Source of the DNA: Sialis fuliginosa
Taxonomy: Eukaryota > Arthropoda > Insecta > Megaloptera > Sialidae
Assembly: GCA_961205875.1 (NCBI GenBank)
Contig: OY540813.1
Location: 17,517,001-17,581,000 of the forward strand
Reading direction: 5' to 3'
Length of the DNA stretch: 64,000 nucleotides
Positions 34,741-46,199 of this stretch are shown one piece after another. The notes beneath the pieces are model-generated. The model saw only the letters and a program-made list of their open reading frames with translations. It was not told the DNA's origin and made no database searches. The position numbers and the translations under genes are program-made. The first letter of the stretch is position 1. Each line of letters starts with the position of its first letter.

Positions 34741-36799
34741 ATTTTCTGTTTATGATAAATACCGTACTTGAATTAACGTGAAATGAGAGAGGGTTTTATT
34801 TGTTTACGATTGTTTTTTTTTTTTTAAAACCAGTGGTGGTAAAAATGTACGAAGATTTTGTGGAATTAATGGTTTTGAAATTCAATCCAACAGGCTAAGT
34901 ACTCACTTGTTTTTGTACTCTAATTTGCTTTTTAGTTATGATATATTAAACTTTTACTCTTGCTTTTGACTGTAAAAAATAAACAGTTTACCACCCAAAT
35001 CCCCCCCAAAAAAAATATTGTACTGTTTTGGATGCAACAAAAATGGCAAATATATTTTTCCATAAAGTTTAAGAACCGTAATACTTACATTTATCGTATG
35101 CAATTGTTACAGCTTTAGATTATCAAGCAAAAGAAAAAAATTCTAAAAAAATACCACCCAACTACCCTAACACCCATTTCCCCCCATTTACCCTATATAT
35201 ACTTCAAAATCAATATAGTAACAAATATTCAATCTATTGGTTTATTTAAAATATATATAAGTATAAATTAATGCTTATTTAGAATCATCGGTTCAATATT
35301 TTTGCCGACGTCAATAATTCATTTTTGACGGTTCTATGCCAAAATAAATATTTTTTTGTTTATTTACGAAATTTATGATAGAAGGGGAAATAAACGGAGG
35401 ATCGCATTTTTATCGCAACTCGTCCACCAGGACAGACCTTCAGCAAACGTTGCTTGTCTGTAGTAAGGTAACCGAGACATGATTTTCTCTTTGATGATTT
35501 AAATACTGAGTCATTTCTAAAGTAATAAGTTTTGATATGAATAACGTCTAGTGTTTCAGGCCAGATACTGGGTGGGTATTTCAGAAACTTTATGTAACGC
35601 GTAAAGATCAATTTTGCGCGCTAGCGTAAATTTAAAATCAGTATATCTCGACCCTCAATGCAGCTACCAAGCGGGTTTTGATCTCAAATTATGGATCTCA
35701 ATTAGATCTACGTGATATAAGTATAAATCAAAACATTTAACCAGTTTTAATAAAAAACTTCATATTAAATAATAATAACTACCTAATTCTAACTATAAAA
35801 CTCTATAAAGCTTCTTCGTGCAACCTTAATTTGAAGTATAATCAAATTATTATATTATTCGACAGTACCTAATGAATGCTCGTATGTATATAGAAATCTT
35901 TTGTGTCTTGCAGTGATTTTTTTGTAAAAAGTAGTTACCAGCATATTCAAATAAATTGACGCAAAACTCATAATAAACTAACAAATGTTAATTTAGAATT
36001 ACATGAAAAAAGTAATATTCATTCTTTTTATACCCATGCAAATATTTAATATTTTACTATATACGACAAACTTTCATGGAAGTAATAATAAATTTAGCTT
36101 ATTAACTATAAAATATTCCTTCTCAAATATACATACTATACTTTGTCGTGCATATTAAAACACATCAAACGAATCCTATATTACATAACCAAAACAATAA
36201 ATCTAATTAAATTAATTTGAAGATAACATCAGTTGATCGCTTTTCAAATTCAAGTAACAATATCATATTCTACAGCCCTTAGTTCAATTAAATAGCCTAT
36301 ATAATTAGATACGTCAAATTCAGGCCCAGCAATCTACACTCCCTCTCTTCTGCTTTTAGTGTAATTATATATAGACCAAGCATTTAAGGCGACCCTGTCT
36401 TATAACCCAATTATGTATGTATGTATTGTTTAATATTACTTATTACATCAAAATTTATTTTTTGGGTAGATTTTACACTGTTCATAAATTTCACATAATA
36501 TATAATGTATATCAAAATAGGAAATGTATTTATATTTATTATTCAAATAACTATTCAAGAAATAGGTACATTTAATAAAATGTTATAAAATGATAACTTG
36601 AAAATTGTGATCTATTACAATTAGTAGAGTGAATTAAAAGTTTGAAATGTACCAATTTTGTTCAGATATCAACTCACTTGCTATTAATTTTTAACCCTTT
36701 GTACTTCTATGTCGAGGTGGTTATATTTTAACTGTAATGGTAGCACGTAGGAGTGCAAAAGGTTAACATATTTTTAAATTTTTATGACCAAATACCATT
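34741..36799. other. AT-rich DNA with one unassigned mixed block
   Basis: 35395-35640 is of higher complexity and carries an 83-codon minus-strand frame with no known motif. C-rich words 'cccccccaaaaaa' (35001) and 'ccatttccccccattta' (35173) break the AT background. Nothing else. Confidence 0.3.
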
Positions 36800-37305
36800 A
36801 ATGTACTCTATGGGCTTCAGAAGTCATCTGCCACCGTAAGAGACTACTGGCTAAATCATCTAGCATGGAAGGCCAAAAAAAGGTCTGAATACCTTACAAC
36901 AGATTCGCAAATATTAAGACAGACATCATCGGTTATCTTTTTCTAGGGCGGAGATTATATAGTTACATCATTTTAAATAAAAACACAAATATACATCCAT
37001 TTCATTAATTAATTTTATATCAAGTTTAACATATATTTAATACTTAAATTCAAAATATCAAATATTTATTGCCACAAAATTTACCTATACAATTTTCAAT
37101 AGATTACATAATAATTTAATCGCACAAATATACATGAGTACTATAAACGAAGGGTACTTTTTTATCTAGCAAATGAGTTTCAAAATATTTGTCTTTGTTT
37201 GGTACATGATTTAAATATTATAATAATCAAATGGAGAAGCCTAATAAGTTCGTTATAGACGAATTTGAATGAAAACTAGACGACCAATTCTGCATTTCAC
37301 TGTAC
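36800..37305 (+). repeat. dispersed repeat family R3, copy 1
   Basis: Inverted relative to 59565-59875. Shared blocks in order: 'gggcttcagaagtc', 'catcggttatctttttctag', 'ttacatcattttaaataaaa', 'ccatttcattaattaatttt', 'ttaaatattataataatcaa', 'gagaagcc' and 'gaatttgaatgaaaact'. This copy holds two extra internal blocks, about 50 bp near 36840 and about 140 bp near 37060-37200. Family unknown. Confidence 0.7.
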
Positions 37306-39704
37306 TTTTATACGCACTTGTTTTAAAAACTTTTTAACCAAAATGATATTTAATGTACAAGTCAACTTAGCATACTTATATAAGTATACCACTTCTCAAT
37401 GAATTTTTTGGTAATTTTTATAGATTAATTTATATATATTTTTTGCGAAATCATAGATAACACATAATATTTATTACTAGATGTAGTTTTTTCTAATACC
37501 TATACTTTCGAGACTTAATGCTATGAAAATTATATACTATTTAACAGTGTGAGACAGTATACCGCCGGAATATTTAAGAAATCTATATAGTAATCTTGAA
37601 AGGAAGCCAATGCGAATCCTGCCCTGGGCGCCGACATCTCTCGCGACAAGTCTACAGTTAGATGTTGAAATTAGTTTGTAAAAAAAAAACTATTATAATT
37701 ACCGCCTCTAGTAGTTAGTACTTGATACTCATTATATAGTCAATATACCTTATACTAATTATAACAAGTTCTTATTTGAGTTTAATGCTCACAATCAGAA
37801 TAAACGAGTCATTGTATTGCAAATGTTGTAAGTACGATTTTTATTAACTTCCTACACATATAAACTAATTGCAGAGAATGGTAACATTATTTACTGAACC
37901 TAATTACCATATATAATTCATACCGGGTGGATGCAGAAAAAATCTCCTGTAAATTATAAACATTGACATGTATAGATTACGATAGATACATACAGACATT
38001 TGTTCAAAATTCATTTTTTTTAAATTTAAAATAACTTCTTTTATGTAAAAAATTAAAAATTAAGTAAGGTGAACAAAAATTTCTAATTTTACCGTTCACA
38101 GTCAATAATTAATATTTTAACGTGATTTTGTGTTCGTAACACAATGTAAGCAATGTTTATTATATGCAATTTATAATAAAATAATGTTTGACGATACCTT
38201 TAAAATTTTTACAAGATGAGATATACATACCTTCGCCTAGTATTATTTTGTCTTGAGCGAATCCCTAAAAATGACATCTTCATTTTTCATCAATACTCTT
38301 ATTAGGTATTTCTCGGAAAAATTAAAAGGTACAAGAGTAAACTCAAATTTTGTAGAAAAACTAAAAAAAATTATTAAAAGCACCATTCAAAATCTTAAAA
38401 CGATTGACCTTCTGTGAGCAAAGATATCGTCAAAATAAATTAAAAAATTAAACATTGCGAGTTTTAGAGATATTTTAAGCGAATTTTCAACGAAAAGGTA
38501 AATAATTTTATGCGAAGAAATTTATGAAATTTTGAGGAAAAATGAAACTAAAAAATCTCAAGTATTTTCACCATCCTGTTTATAAGTTCTAAATAAATTT
38601 AAAAAACTTATTTTTGATAAGAAAATATCACGGTAAAAAGTACCTAGAGACAATTGGCGCAGTATTTAAAAATCGTACGCGCTGAATATATTGTTATTTT
38701 AATTTCAAGGAATAATAAAAATAATAAAAACTATTTCTTGATTATAAATTTCTAATAAATATCAAATTCATGTTTAGACAACAGTACACGTTATCAAATC
38801 AAAACATTAAATAATATGTAGATGTCATCGAGAATACATCAGTCGCGCATGGGTGACAAAAAAATCTCGACATTGCCAAATTTTATTTTATTTTATACTA
38901 AGGTTATCTTGATTTTATACTACACTTTTTCTCCTTTTTTAACATATAGCGGACCTTTTTTCTCCCCGAGAAATACTCAATAAGTACCTAAATATTAATT
39001 TCGAACATAAAATTTAAAAAAATTAGATTCTGTATCATTACAATGAAAATTCAGAAAATGAAAGAAGAAGAGTAGTATGTATGTATATTATTGTTTATAT
39101 ATGTATGTATGTATATGTATACTCAAATACGCAAGTTTGTGTTAATACTTACTCCCATTGCGTCTCTACTTGGAGATAGGGTTTAGGTATTTGTTTCATC
39201 ATATCACAAACGATAGGTTTATTTTAATTACACGAAAGTATGTCGCGAATGTATGTGACAGTGAAGGTGAGGGGGATGACGTTGCTTGTCAAGGGTTGCT
39301 GCATGCAGCCCCCCAGCGGCGTAAGTTCAGAAACTGTTAGATTTGATTCAACAACTTGCATCATGCAGGAATGTTGTATACATGAGAATATGTGCGTGGC
39401 TGTTGTAGAGAAGAAAATGTTTTGTGTTTTCACAATTTTAATAAATAAAGTATTAGACGTTCCATATTGTTAAACGATCCACATTGTTAACCCCTTTTTC
39501 CATATGCGGTGGGTTTTTCGACAAATCATAAGATGTGTTCGTAATAAATAAGTTACAGTTGTACAAATAGTATATTATAGTAAATACTATTTATTAAACT
39601 AATTTATTATGTGCAACGTACACTATTGAATACAATTTGTTAATAGTTAGTTTTTTTAAGATTATCGTAATAATAATGTAATGAAATGTTGAATTGTTTT
39701 ATAA
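37306..39704. other. AT-rich DNA with decayed repeat ends and one mixed block
   Basis: 'taccgggtgg' at 37922 and 'accatcctgtttata' at 38570 look like unmatched MITE ends. 38311-38345 and 38950-38995 share an imperfect inverted match around 'gtatttctcgg'. 37615-37670 and 39240-39450 are less AT-rich; the latter holds overlapping frames but no supported exon. Confidence 0.3.
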
Positions 39705-39955
39705 TTAACGCCATATCGAAGATAAGTTTTGTGAACGTTTTAAAATGAGAAAAAAATGTTCTCCAATTTCAAAAATTTAACTTGATCCTTCCGTTTTCGG
39801 TCAAGACAAACACTTTTCGTTCCGTATCTGTCTGTCTGTCCCCTGAATCCTTGTCACACGGATAACTCATGAACCACTGAACCAATATTAATTAAACTTG
39901 GTTGGGTCTGGCTTGAGGACGGTCCCATTTCAAAATCATTGAAATCGTGTGTAAA
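39705..39955 (+). repeat. dispersed repeat family R1, copy 3 (longest)
   Basis: Matches 4492-4618 and the inverse of 1-118, then runs on through 'tctgtctgtctgtcccctg', 'acggataactcatgaaccac' and 'attaaacttggttggg'. The tctgtctg-plus-'aaccactgaacc' tail resembles the 5' part of the Helitron-like copy at 20205, though I could not show they are the same family. Confidence 0.65.
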
Positions 39956-39984
39956 AGAAAATTTTATAATAAAAAAAATCAATA

Positions 39985-40055
39985 TTCGCATTCGCATTAG
40001 CGTTCGCGAATATCGGACGCTAATATTCGTATTCGCATTCGCATTCGTGATTGTT
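39985..40055 (+). repeat. short tandem repeat of a gcattcgcatt-type word
   Basis: 'attcgcattcgcattagcg' and 'tattcgtattcgcattcgc' give a degenerate 6 bp repeat (attcgc) over about 70 bp. Confidence 0.6.
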
Positions 40056-40479
40056 TAAAATCATACATTCATTACATCACTTATACATATATATCTAACA
40101 TACTATAAAAGATAATAGTTAAATTCACCATCCTGCTGAGACATTTATATCTTAGATGTGTTTTTAGATAAATTCACAATTTCCTGACAGACACAGAAAA
40201 TAAGTATTGTTACATTCGTTTCAGTATAATGATCCCTGTAAGAATTTTCCCATTACTTTAATTGAATCAATTTTGTCGCCAAACTTTCTTAAAAATAAAA
40301 TTAAGCCATACTTTTTGATATTTTTCTAAAATTTCCAATAGTAAAACACAAATAAAATCATAAATCATCAAGATATTGATTAAATTGGCCGTATTTTTCG
40401 TAGAACTTCTTATTTTTAGATAACAAATAAACCACCATTACATAAAAAACAATTTAAAAAAATAAAACACGTTTATATA

Positions 40480-40810
40480 TCTCAGGTATCCGTTCTCCTC
40501 CCGCCTAAAGGCGTCATTTACGCCTAACATCTTCATTATAACACCCACAGCGTTAGCCCTCCGAAGGTACGGCGTCTGCAAAAGAGCCTCACGGGGCGTA
40601 GATAGACCGACAGTGTCATCCGCGACGCGTCCGCCTCCTGGTGTAGCCACGCCGTCGCTTTACACTACGCGTACGCCTTCAGAAGCGGCACCAGCCAATG
40701 TAGCATCACTAGAAAACTTCACAGCCCACGAAGAACTGTCTCTATTCTGACGATCTAGCAAGCTGTGTTCCGTTCCGCTTGCGCACTATCATCCAACGCC
40801 TATCGCGTTC
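40480..40810 (-). other. coding-like CpG-rich block, unassigned
   Basis: On the minus strand one frame reads SLLDRQNRDSSSWAVKF, then SDATLAGAASEGVRVV, one stop, then VATPGGGRVADDTVGL, STPREALLQTPYLRRANAVG and MKMLGVNDAFRREENG. The residue mix is protein-like and the base composition is far from the AT-rich flanks, so it may be a decayed exon or a fragment of a mobile gene. I do not recognise the family, and no clear splice sites bound it. Confidence 0.35.
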
Positions 40811-41190
40811 TCACTCTTCAATGCAGTATATGTAATAAGTCTATTTCTGTTTTTAGTGGTTATGTATGTTTGTGCTGAAGTGAGATAGGTTTAGTAAATT
40901 TACCGCTATGACGTAGTTATGGACAAAGACCGAATATTGATTGTTTTGTGGCCCCTTACGTCTCGGATAGATGACGGTGATAAGCGACAACGGTTTGGAA
41001 CGATAGATACAGCACGTGAAACGTTTATCAGTGCTTTGAATATTAGTTTCGCGTTTCGACGGCCACGTGGTTGCCCGATTTCGTTACCTGAGCACGTGGT
41101 TTGTGCGTTTGTTTTGGTTTTTAGTCGGACGGATATTTTTTTAGATCGCTGTTCGGGATTTTTAAATTTAATGTTGAGTTTGATGTGAAG
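40811..41190 (+). other. CpG-rich block with an 89-codon plus-strand frame
   Basis: A frame from ATG at 40919 to a stop at 41188 reads MDKDRILIVLWPLTSR, then a basic stretch ending in AFRRPRGCPISLPEHVV. There are two E-boxes, CCACGTGG (about 41064) and GCACGTGG (about 41092). The block points away from the coding-like block on its left. It could be a divergent promoter with first exons, or a transposon fragment. No homology is recognised. Confidence 0.3.
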
Positions 41191-42350
41191 GTATGTTAGA
41201 TGTTATTATTGTTGTATTTATTGAATTATTGAGAATTTAAATTTTGTAATGTTTTTTTATATATATTTATATTTTTATACGAATGATGCCAGCAAAAATA
41301 TTCGATATTCAATTCAAATATTTAAAAAAATATGGGTTTCGAACTAAACAATACCTACTAATAGTAACTCAGTTAATAAAAATAATAGAAATAAAAAAAG
41401 TATCAAAAATAGTCTATATAAAATGAAATGCTAATTATTCTAATCTATGAGTATATTTAAATAATAAACATAATAATTAAAATAATATTTCTAGAACAAA
41501 AGCTTTCGTGTAATAATTATTCTCTAGACAGAATATACATTTTTGGGATTCTCTCCCATGTCGATTCTTTTAGTATATATTTTTTTAAATTCATGTTATA
41601 AATTTTCTTTAGATATTTACATTATATTTATTTCATAATATCATAATATTGCAATGATATCTAAATGCCCATATTCGATATTCTGTATACTTATAGGTAC
41701 CTACATTTTTATTAAAAAAAAGTCTCAGACTAGGTGAGTTAAATTTTTAATACTAAATTGAAACGGTAGTAATTACCAATTGAAAAATTCCCAACGATTA
41801 TAACAAAATTAGAAATTATACTTACTTATTATTATTTCATAATCTTTAAAAATCAAATGAAATCTTCAAGACAATCGAAATGTCAAATTAACGATAAAAA
41901 TTTTAGCAATTGATAACAAAAAAAATTACAAAATTATTTGTTATTATTTTGATTGGCTAAACAAAGCGAAACATTATACAACGATAGTTGATATAACAGA
42001 TCAAAACGCAATCGCTAAACATGTATAACTCATGGGTTAATAACATTAATCTATAAATATCCCATATTTGTAAAACATCTTACGCATATGCTACTTGACT
42101 GCATGTCACAACAAACATAGTAAAAACATAAACTTTATCGGTAAAAACTCGAATCCTAGTTCCGCGAAAATCACTCGCGTTTATATATACATCAAGATCA
42201 AAGATCGGTTTTCATTAATGGATACATAAATAAACATTAAACTGTCGTATACGTTTGTGGTATTCTTGAAGAAACTGTCTTATTCTAAGAAAGTGATGTT
42301 TGACGCCGAAATGTTAACTTTGATATACATCGGGCACATTCAAAATGTTT
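41191..42350. other. AT-rich DNA, nothing recognised
   Basis: No frame, paired ends or island. Confidence 0.45.
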
Positions 42351-43095
42351 CGTTAGAGCAGTAGTTCTTAACCGGTGTTCCGCGAACATGTTACAAGTGC
42401 TCCGCGAAATAATAAAAACAATTCACAAGCAGCAATACGGAGCCCGATTATTTCAGTAGTTTCACAGAACAATAAATTATATTATTAGAAAATATACAGA
42501 AAAGTACGATTGGATTGCTGTAATTTACAAATTTGCGTTTCAAGAAGAAGAACAGTTAGTTTGTCGACGTCATACTGAAATTTTCTAAACTGGCTTTGAG
42601 GAATTTCGAATTTTTGTGCAAGCCGAGTATCCAATTTTTTCCATAAAAACAGACAATTTTCATAGTTTTCAACATACCTAATATTTGTGTGAACTGGGAT
42701 TTTCAACATTAACGAACATTAAAATTAAAAACTGTGAAAGACTTGGAAATATTGAGAAAGAAATGAGAGTAGCATTATTACATGTTATGCAGATTTTAGA
42801 AATGTCTAAAATCTGCAAAATCAAAAAGCTCTAATATCACATTTTTGATTAAATTTTTTTATAATAATTACATTTTTACGAATTATGTTGATTATGTTTT
42901 TATAAATGTGTATTTTTTTTATATTTGACTGATTATTAATGCGTTAACTGCAGTTTTTAATAAAAAAATATATGCATGCATATTTTTATTGTTTGTTTAA
43001 AAACCCTAATGGTTCAGTAAGATAGTGCTACGCATTTTTTTTATATTTAAAAGTGGTTCGTAACTTCGAAAAGGTTAAGAACCACTGCGTTAAAG
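42351..43095 (+). mobile_element. hAT element with CAGTGGTTCTTAACC-type ends
   Basis: Element 42359-43087. The left end is CAGTAGTTCTTAACC and the right, inverted, CAGTGGTTCTTAACC. The flanks CGTTAGAG and CGTTAAAG match in 7 of 8 positions. The ends are typical of hAT elements of the Charlie/Blackjack-like group. Inside on the plus strand lies the 3' end of a hAT transposase, so this is an internally deleted copy of 729 bp. Confidence 0.85.
42538..42834 (+). pseudogene. C-terminal hAT transposase remnant
   Basis: One frame reads TGFEEFRIFVQAEYPIF, SIKTDNFHSFQHT, a stop, then YLCELGFSTLTNIKIKN, RLGNIEKEMRVAL and a terminal stop at 42832-42834. It corresponds to the hAT dimerisation domain (family pattern C-E-x-G-F-S-x-L-x-x-I-K-x-K-x-R-x-R-L, then an L-R-V-A-L-like string). 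There are at least two in-frame stops, one before TGFEEF and one before YLCELG. About 95 codons of a protein normally near 600. Dead copy. Confidence 0.8.
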
Positions 43096-43322
43096 ATTGT
43101 AATACAATTACTTGCGTCTACATTGAAAAATATTTTATATTAAATGTATCATTTGCCTAATTTTCGAAATTCGTAAAATCATTAGATCAAATTTCATAGG
43201 AGGAAAAAAATGTTTGCTGAAAAATTATCAAGAAACAGTTAAAAGTTTTGATGTAGGTACTTTAACTTTAAGATACATACTTAGAAATCATAATTTTACA
43301 TGAAATTTATAAAATATAATGC

Positions 43323-43653
43323 CACTTGTTAATGATTACAAAATGAGAAGTACTACGACACAAAAGATATAAAAGAAAGAATTGTCAAATTTGATTCAAT
43401 GTAAAGCAGTTGCTATGTTATGATAATATAATAATAATAAATAAATTATACTAATAATTAGTTTAAATGTACACCATTTTGACACCAATTGACCGATTGT
43501 CATCAAATTACGATGTAAGACAGTTAAATGTACCTTTATAGATTAATATTCAGAAATGGTAGTAATCAAATATCAACAAATATTTCTAATTCAGTACATT
43601 TAATTAAAAAATAGCCATTACTGAGGTCATATTCAAGACTGGTGCCAGTACTT
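43323..43653 (-). mobile_element. MITE family M1, copy 2 (truncated)
   Basis: Reverse orientation relative to copy 1. It starts inside the family at 'cacttgttaatgattacaaa' and ends 'actggtgccagtactt' next to TA. About 331 of 550 bp remain; the other end is missing. The interior matches 47650-47933 closely. Confidence 0.8.
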
Positions 43654-44654
43654 TATAATTAATTGCAAGTATAACACATTTTATCAAAATCATAATATAA
43701 AACTATCTTTGTAAAGCACAATGTGTGATCATCTGTTATTAGGTAATTATATAAAATCAGATAATACTACTGACACAAACTATTGATGCTGGTAATCTAA
43801 TATCGTTATGTAAATTATATCGCTGTTACTATCATTCAAATCAAACAGCCATGTTGCTAATTACATTTACATTCAACGTTAATTGTAATATACACACACT
43901 GACACGCATCCACATATACTTACAAACATATTAAATATATGTATATTAATCCACTTGATAGTTCAGTAGCGTCAGTATATATGGTTCATGGATTATATAC
44001 AGGATGTTATAACAGTGTTGGGATTTTATTATATCATTAAGTAGAGCTTCCTATATACCGGTAGTACCGGAACTGGGATTGAATATCGAAAATACCAGCC
44101 TACTGATACCGATATTTAGTTAAAAATATTAAGTATAGAAATAATCTTTTTATTGCACTATATTAGCAACAAAGCTTTTTTTTTTTACTCTAGAATTCTC
44201 AAATATTTCATTTGATTACTTTTGAGTGTCGATATCATCATGGAAAAGCATGTTAACAGCTGTATTTTGAGAGGCGTGTGAAATAATAGCTGTGGGTTAT
44301 TGTAAAAAAATATTTGAAAATCAGTGTACAATTTTGGTAATTAAAAAACCCCGACGCGAGTTTTTTTGGTCGAAATAATTAACAGATTAACCCTTTTACT
44401 ACTGAAATATATTAACAAAATTGTCCGTCTAAACGCAAATAATAAGCGACAATCTATCGGCATAATTCATCAAATCGCTTATTAACGACAGCCGTGTCTC
44501 GCGAAAGTTTTGATTTGTCATCTATTGACGACAGCCATAGTTAAAGGGTTAAACAATTAGTGTTCGCATTTGAAGAGAGCCTTTTGATAATAGATAGAAA
44601 AATGTCTTGGTGTCTACTAAGAATAATGCTGCAACACGTAAAAACCCAAGTAGG
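43654..44654. other. AT-rich DNA, nothing firm
   Basis: A lone 'tatacaggatgttataacag' MITE-like end lies at 43998. 44050-44120 has 'accggtagtaccggaactgg', a small fold-back. Otherwise nothing. Confidence 0.35.
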
Positions 44655-44935
44655 AAATGCCAGCCTCGACGATGGGCCCAAGATTGGCCCAATATTGGGT
44701 TGCCAGTATTGCTTTTTCGATATTGGTCCCAGTCTAGGCCATCCTTCAGATACCAATCTTCGGTCACCTATTCTTTACCCAAGATTGGGTCAACTCTAGG
44801 TCAGCCTTAGTACGACAAGCCTTGGTCGATAAACCTTGGCCGAGTCTTGAACGAAGTTATCATTTGTATCTTGGCCCAGTGTTGGGCGTTGGCTAGCATT
44901 GGCGCAAACCTTGGCCAATCGTGGCCCCTTTGTAA
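44655..44935. repeat. lattice of degenerate TTGGGCCAA-type palindromes
   Basis: About ten related words crowd into 280 bp: CCCAATATTGGG (44688-44699), ACCCAAGATTGGGT (44778-44791), 'tgggcccaagattggccca' (44674 on), 'ttggtcccagtctaggcc', 'accttggccgag', 'ttggcccagtgttgggcg' and 'aaaccttggccaatcg'. Each is a rough palindrome, and the words are spaced so that frames on both strands stay open. It looks like a decayed tandem array of a ~10-12 bp palindromic unit, perhaps the inside of a transposon. Family not identified. Confidence 0.65.
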
Positions 44936-45059
44936 TATCTTACATGGGAATGTGCCTGGTGATGCTAGCACCTCTATCAGACACCGTTCGCAGGAACTGG
45001 ACTTATCTTACAAGCACAATAAAGACGAAAGATTTGCATATGTACTAATGTAAGTTTCA

Positions 45060-45500
45060 GTTGATACAAGACCTTCAACCGACTAACCATTATTGGACGT
45101 AAAGTGGAGCACGATAAGCTTAGTTCGTTTTGTTTTTAACCACACTATCACGTATGGCTCACTGCTAAGCGGCAGCCCAAGGATGTTTTTTTACCACAGA
45201 AATGCTCTTTTCAAATACGAACACTAATCGCTAAATTGTATTAATCAGTATATGATTTTAATCGAGAGTTTCACATAATTTTTTTTTTGAACAACCATAA
45301 TTGAACACTGATTTTCATAAAATGTTTTCACAATAATCATCCGTTATTAAATCGTGTAAGATCCATGACGAATATGATGATTTTGCCATGTCTACACTAT
45401 ACGCCTGTCAGGACATGACAGCTGTCAGAAGTGCACTCATCACCTTGTATATTGATAATAAGCGTCCATTTTGAAATTGAAAAACTATTTAAATATACAC
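45060..45500. other. mixed DNA, nothing recognised
   Basis: 45085-45185 is moderately GC-rich ('aaagtggagcacgataagc', 'cgtatggctcactgctaagc'). No frame or repeat is supported. Confidence 0.3.
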
Positions 45501-45504
45501 GATT

Positions 45505-45600
45505 AGTTGTTGCACACCCTAAGCAAGCATAGGCTTGGTGTGTGTTTATCAGCATATTTTTTGCATATAAAATGTGCATTATTTCTTAAATTATTTAGTA
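45505..45600. repeat. hairpin-bearing dispersed repeat family R4, copy 1
   Basis: 'cacaccctaagc' pairs with 'gcttggtgtgtg' to give a stem of about 11 bp (45513-45545). It is followed by 'atattttttgcatataaaat'. A related copy at 57505-57600 has the same order. Could be the 3' end of a small mobile element. Confidence 0.55.
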
Positions 45601-46009
45601 ACTACTTATGTAAAAGTTTACATTTTCTGAAAGAGCACATTACAGTTTCCATATTTATTACTTATTTTTATATCGATTCGTTTTAATTTTTTACTGTAAA
45701 AATATAAAAACAAAGTTCATTATGTCAAATTTTGGCACTTTTCAACACGCTACAGTAATCCTTTTGAATTCATTTAATCTATGTATTAACAAAATAGAAT
45801 CATATTTAAACTGAACCTAATTGAAATTGAACATGCCAATTTTATGTTTACTTGCTCTATACTATATAGATACCATATTTAAGCGCTGACACTTAACAAA
45901 AACGGAGACCGTTACTGTATTATTTGCATAAAATGAACAGATTTCCAGTGCTTGACGGGCATTGTTTTTTCTTAAATGCTAGTCTGATTGAATTCAATAA
46001 TACAGATTT

Positions 46010-46175
46010 TTGAGGTCACGACGGCCATCGTTCTTACACGCCAACAAAGCGTTTTTTTAAACGCCCGTTGTGGCGTTTCGACAGAGCTAAAATGCCACTC
46101 GTATTAAATCACATATAACAGATTTTCAAGGTCGATACGGTGACGGTCTACGTTACTGTTAAGTGCCACCGCTTT
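46010..46175. promoter_or_regulatory. mixed island with a hairpin
   Basis: 'gccaacaaagcgttt' and 'aaacgcccgttgtggc' form an imperfect stem around a four-T loop (46042-46075). The neighbourhood 'gaggtcacgacggccatcg' and 'ggtgacggtctacgttactg' is CpG-bearing. Possible regulatory element or small structured RNA; no other support. Confidence 0.2.
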
Positions 46176-46199
46176 AGTTGTAAAAAAGTTGACAATCCT

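Noticed and set aside
35360-35611. 83-codon minus-strand frame in a mixed-composition block
   Set aside because: No recognisable motif, no splice sites, no repeat relation; kept only as an unassigned block.
37922-38585. 'taccgggtgg' and inverted 'acaggatggtg' as ends of one element
   Set aside because: After the first ten bases the two ends do not align, so they are more likely ends of different decayed elements.
38311-38995. Imperfect inverted match around 'gtatttctcgg' suggesting a 700 bp element
   Set aside because: The match covers only about 35 bases with several gaps and no target duplication was found.
39240-39473. Possible first exon: ATG at 39240 followed by 'gaaggtgagg', and a second donor-like 'ggcgtaagt' at 39319
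   Set aside because: No acceptor or downstream exon fits, overlapping frames exist on both strands, and the encoded residues show no domain.
44541-44810. Several overlapping 67-79 codon frames with repeated LGQ/IGP-like residues
   Set aside because: They arise from the palindromic TTGGGCCAA lattice, which keeps frames open on both strands; no sign of a real protein.
46042-46075. Hairpin as a possible microRNA precursor
   Set aside because: The stem is only about 14 bp with mismatches and a four-base loop, too short for an animal microRNA precursor.
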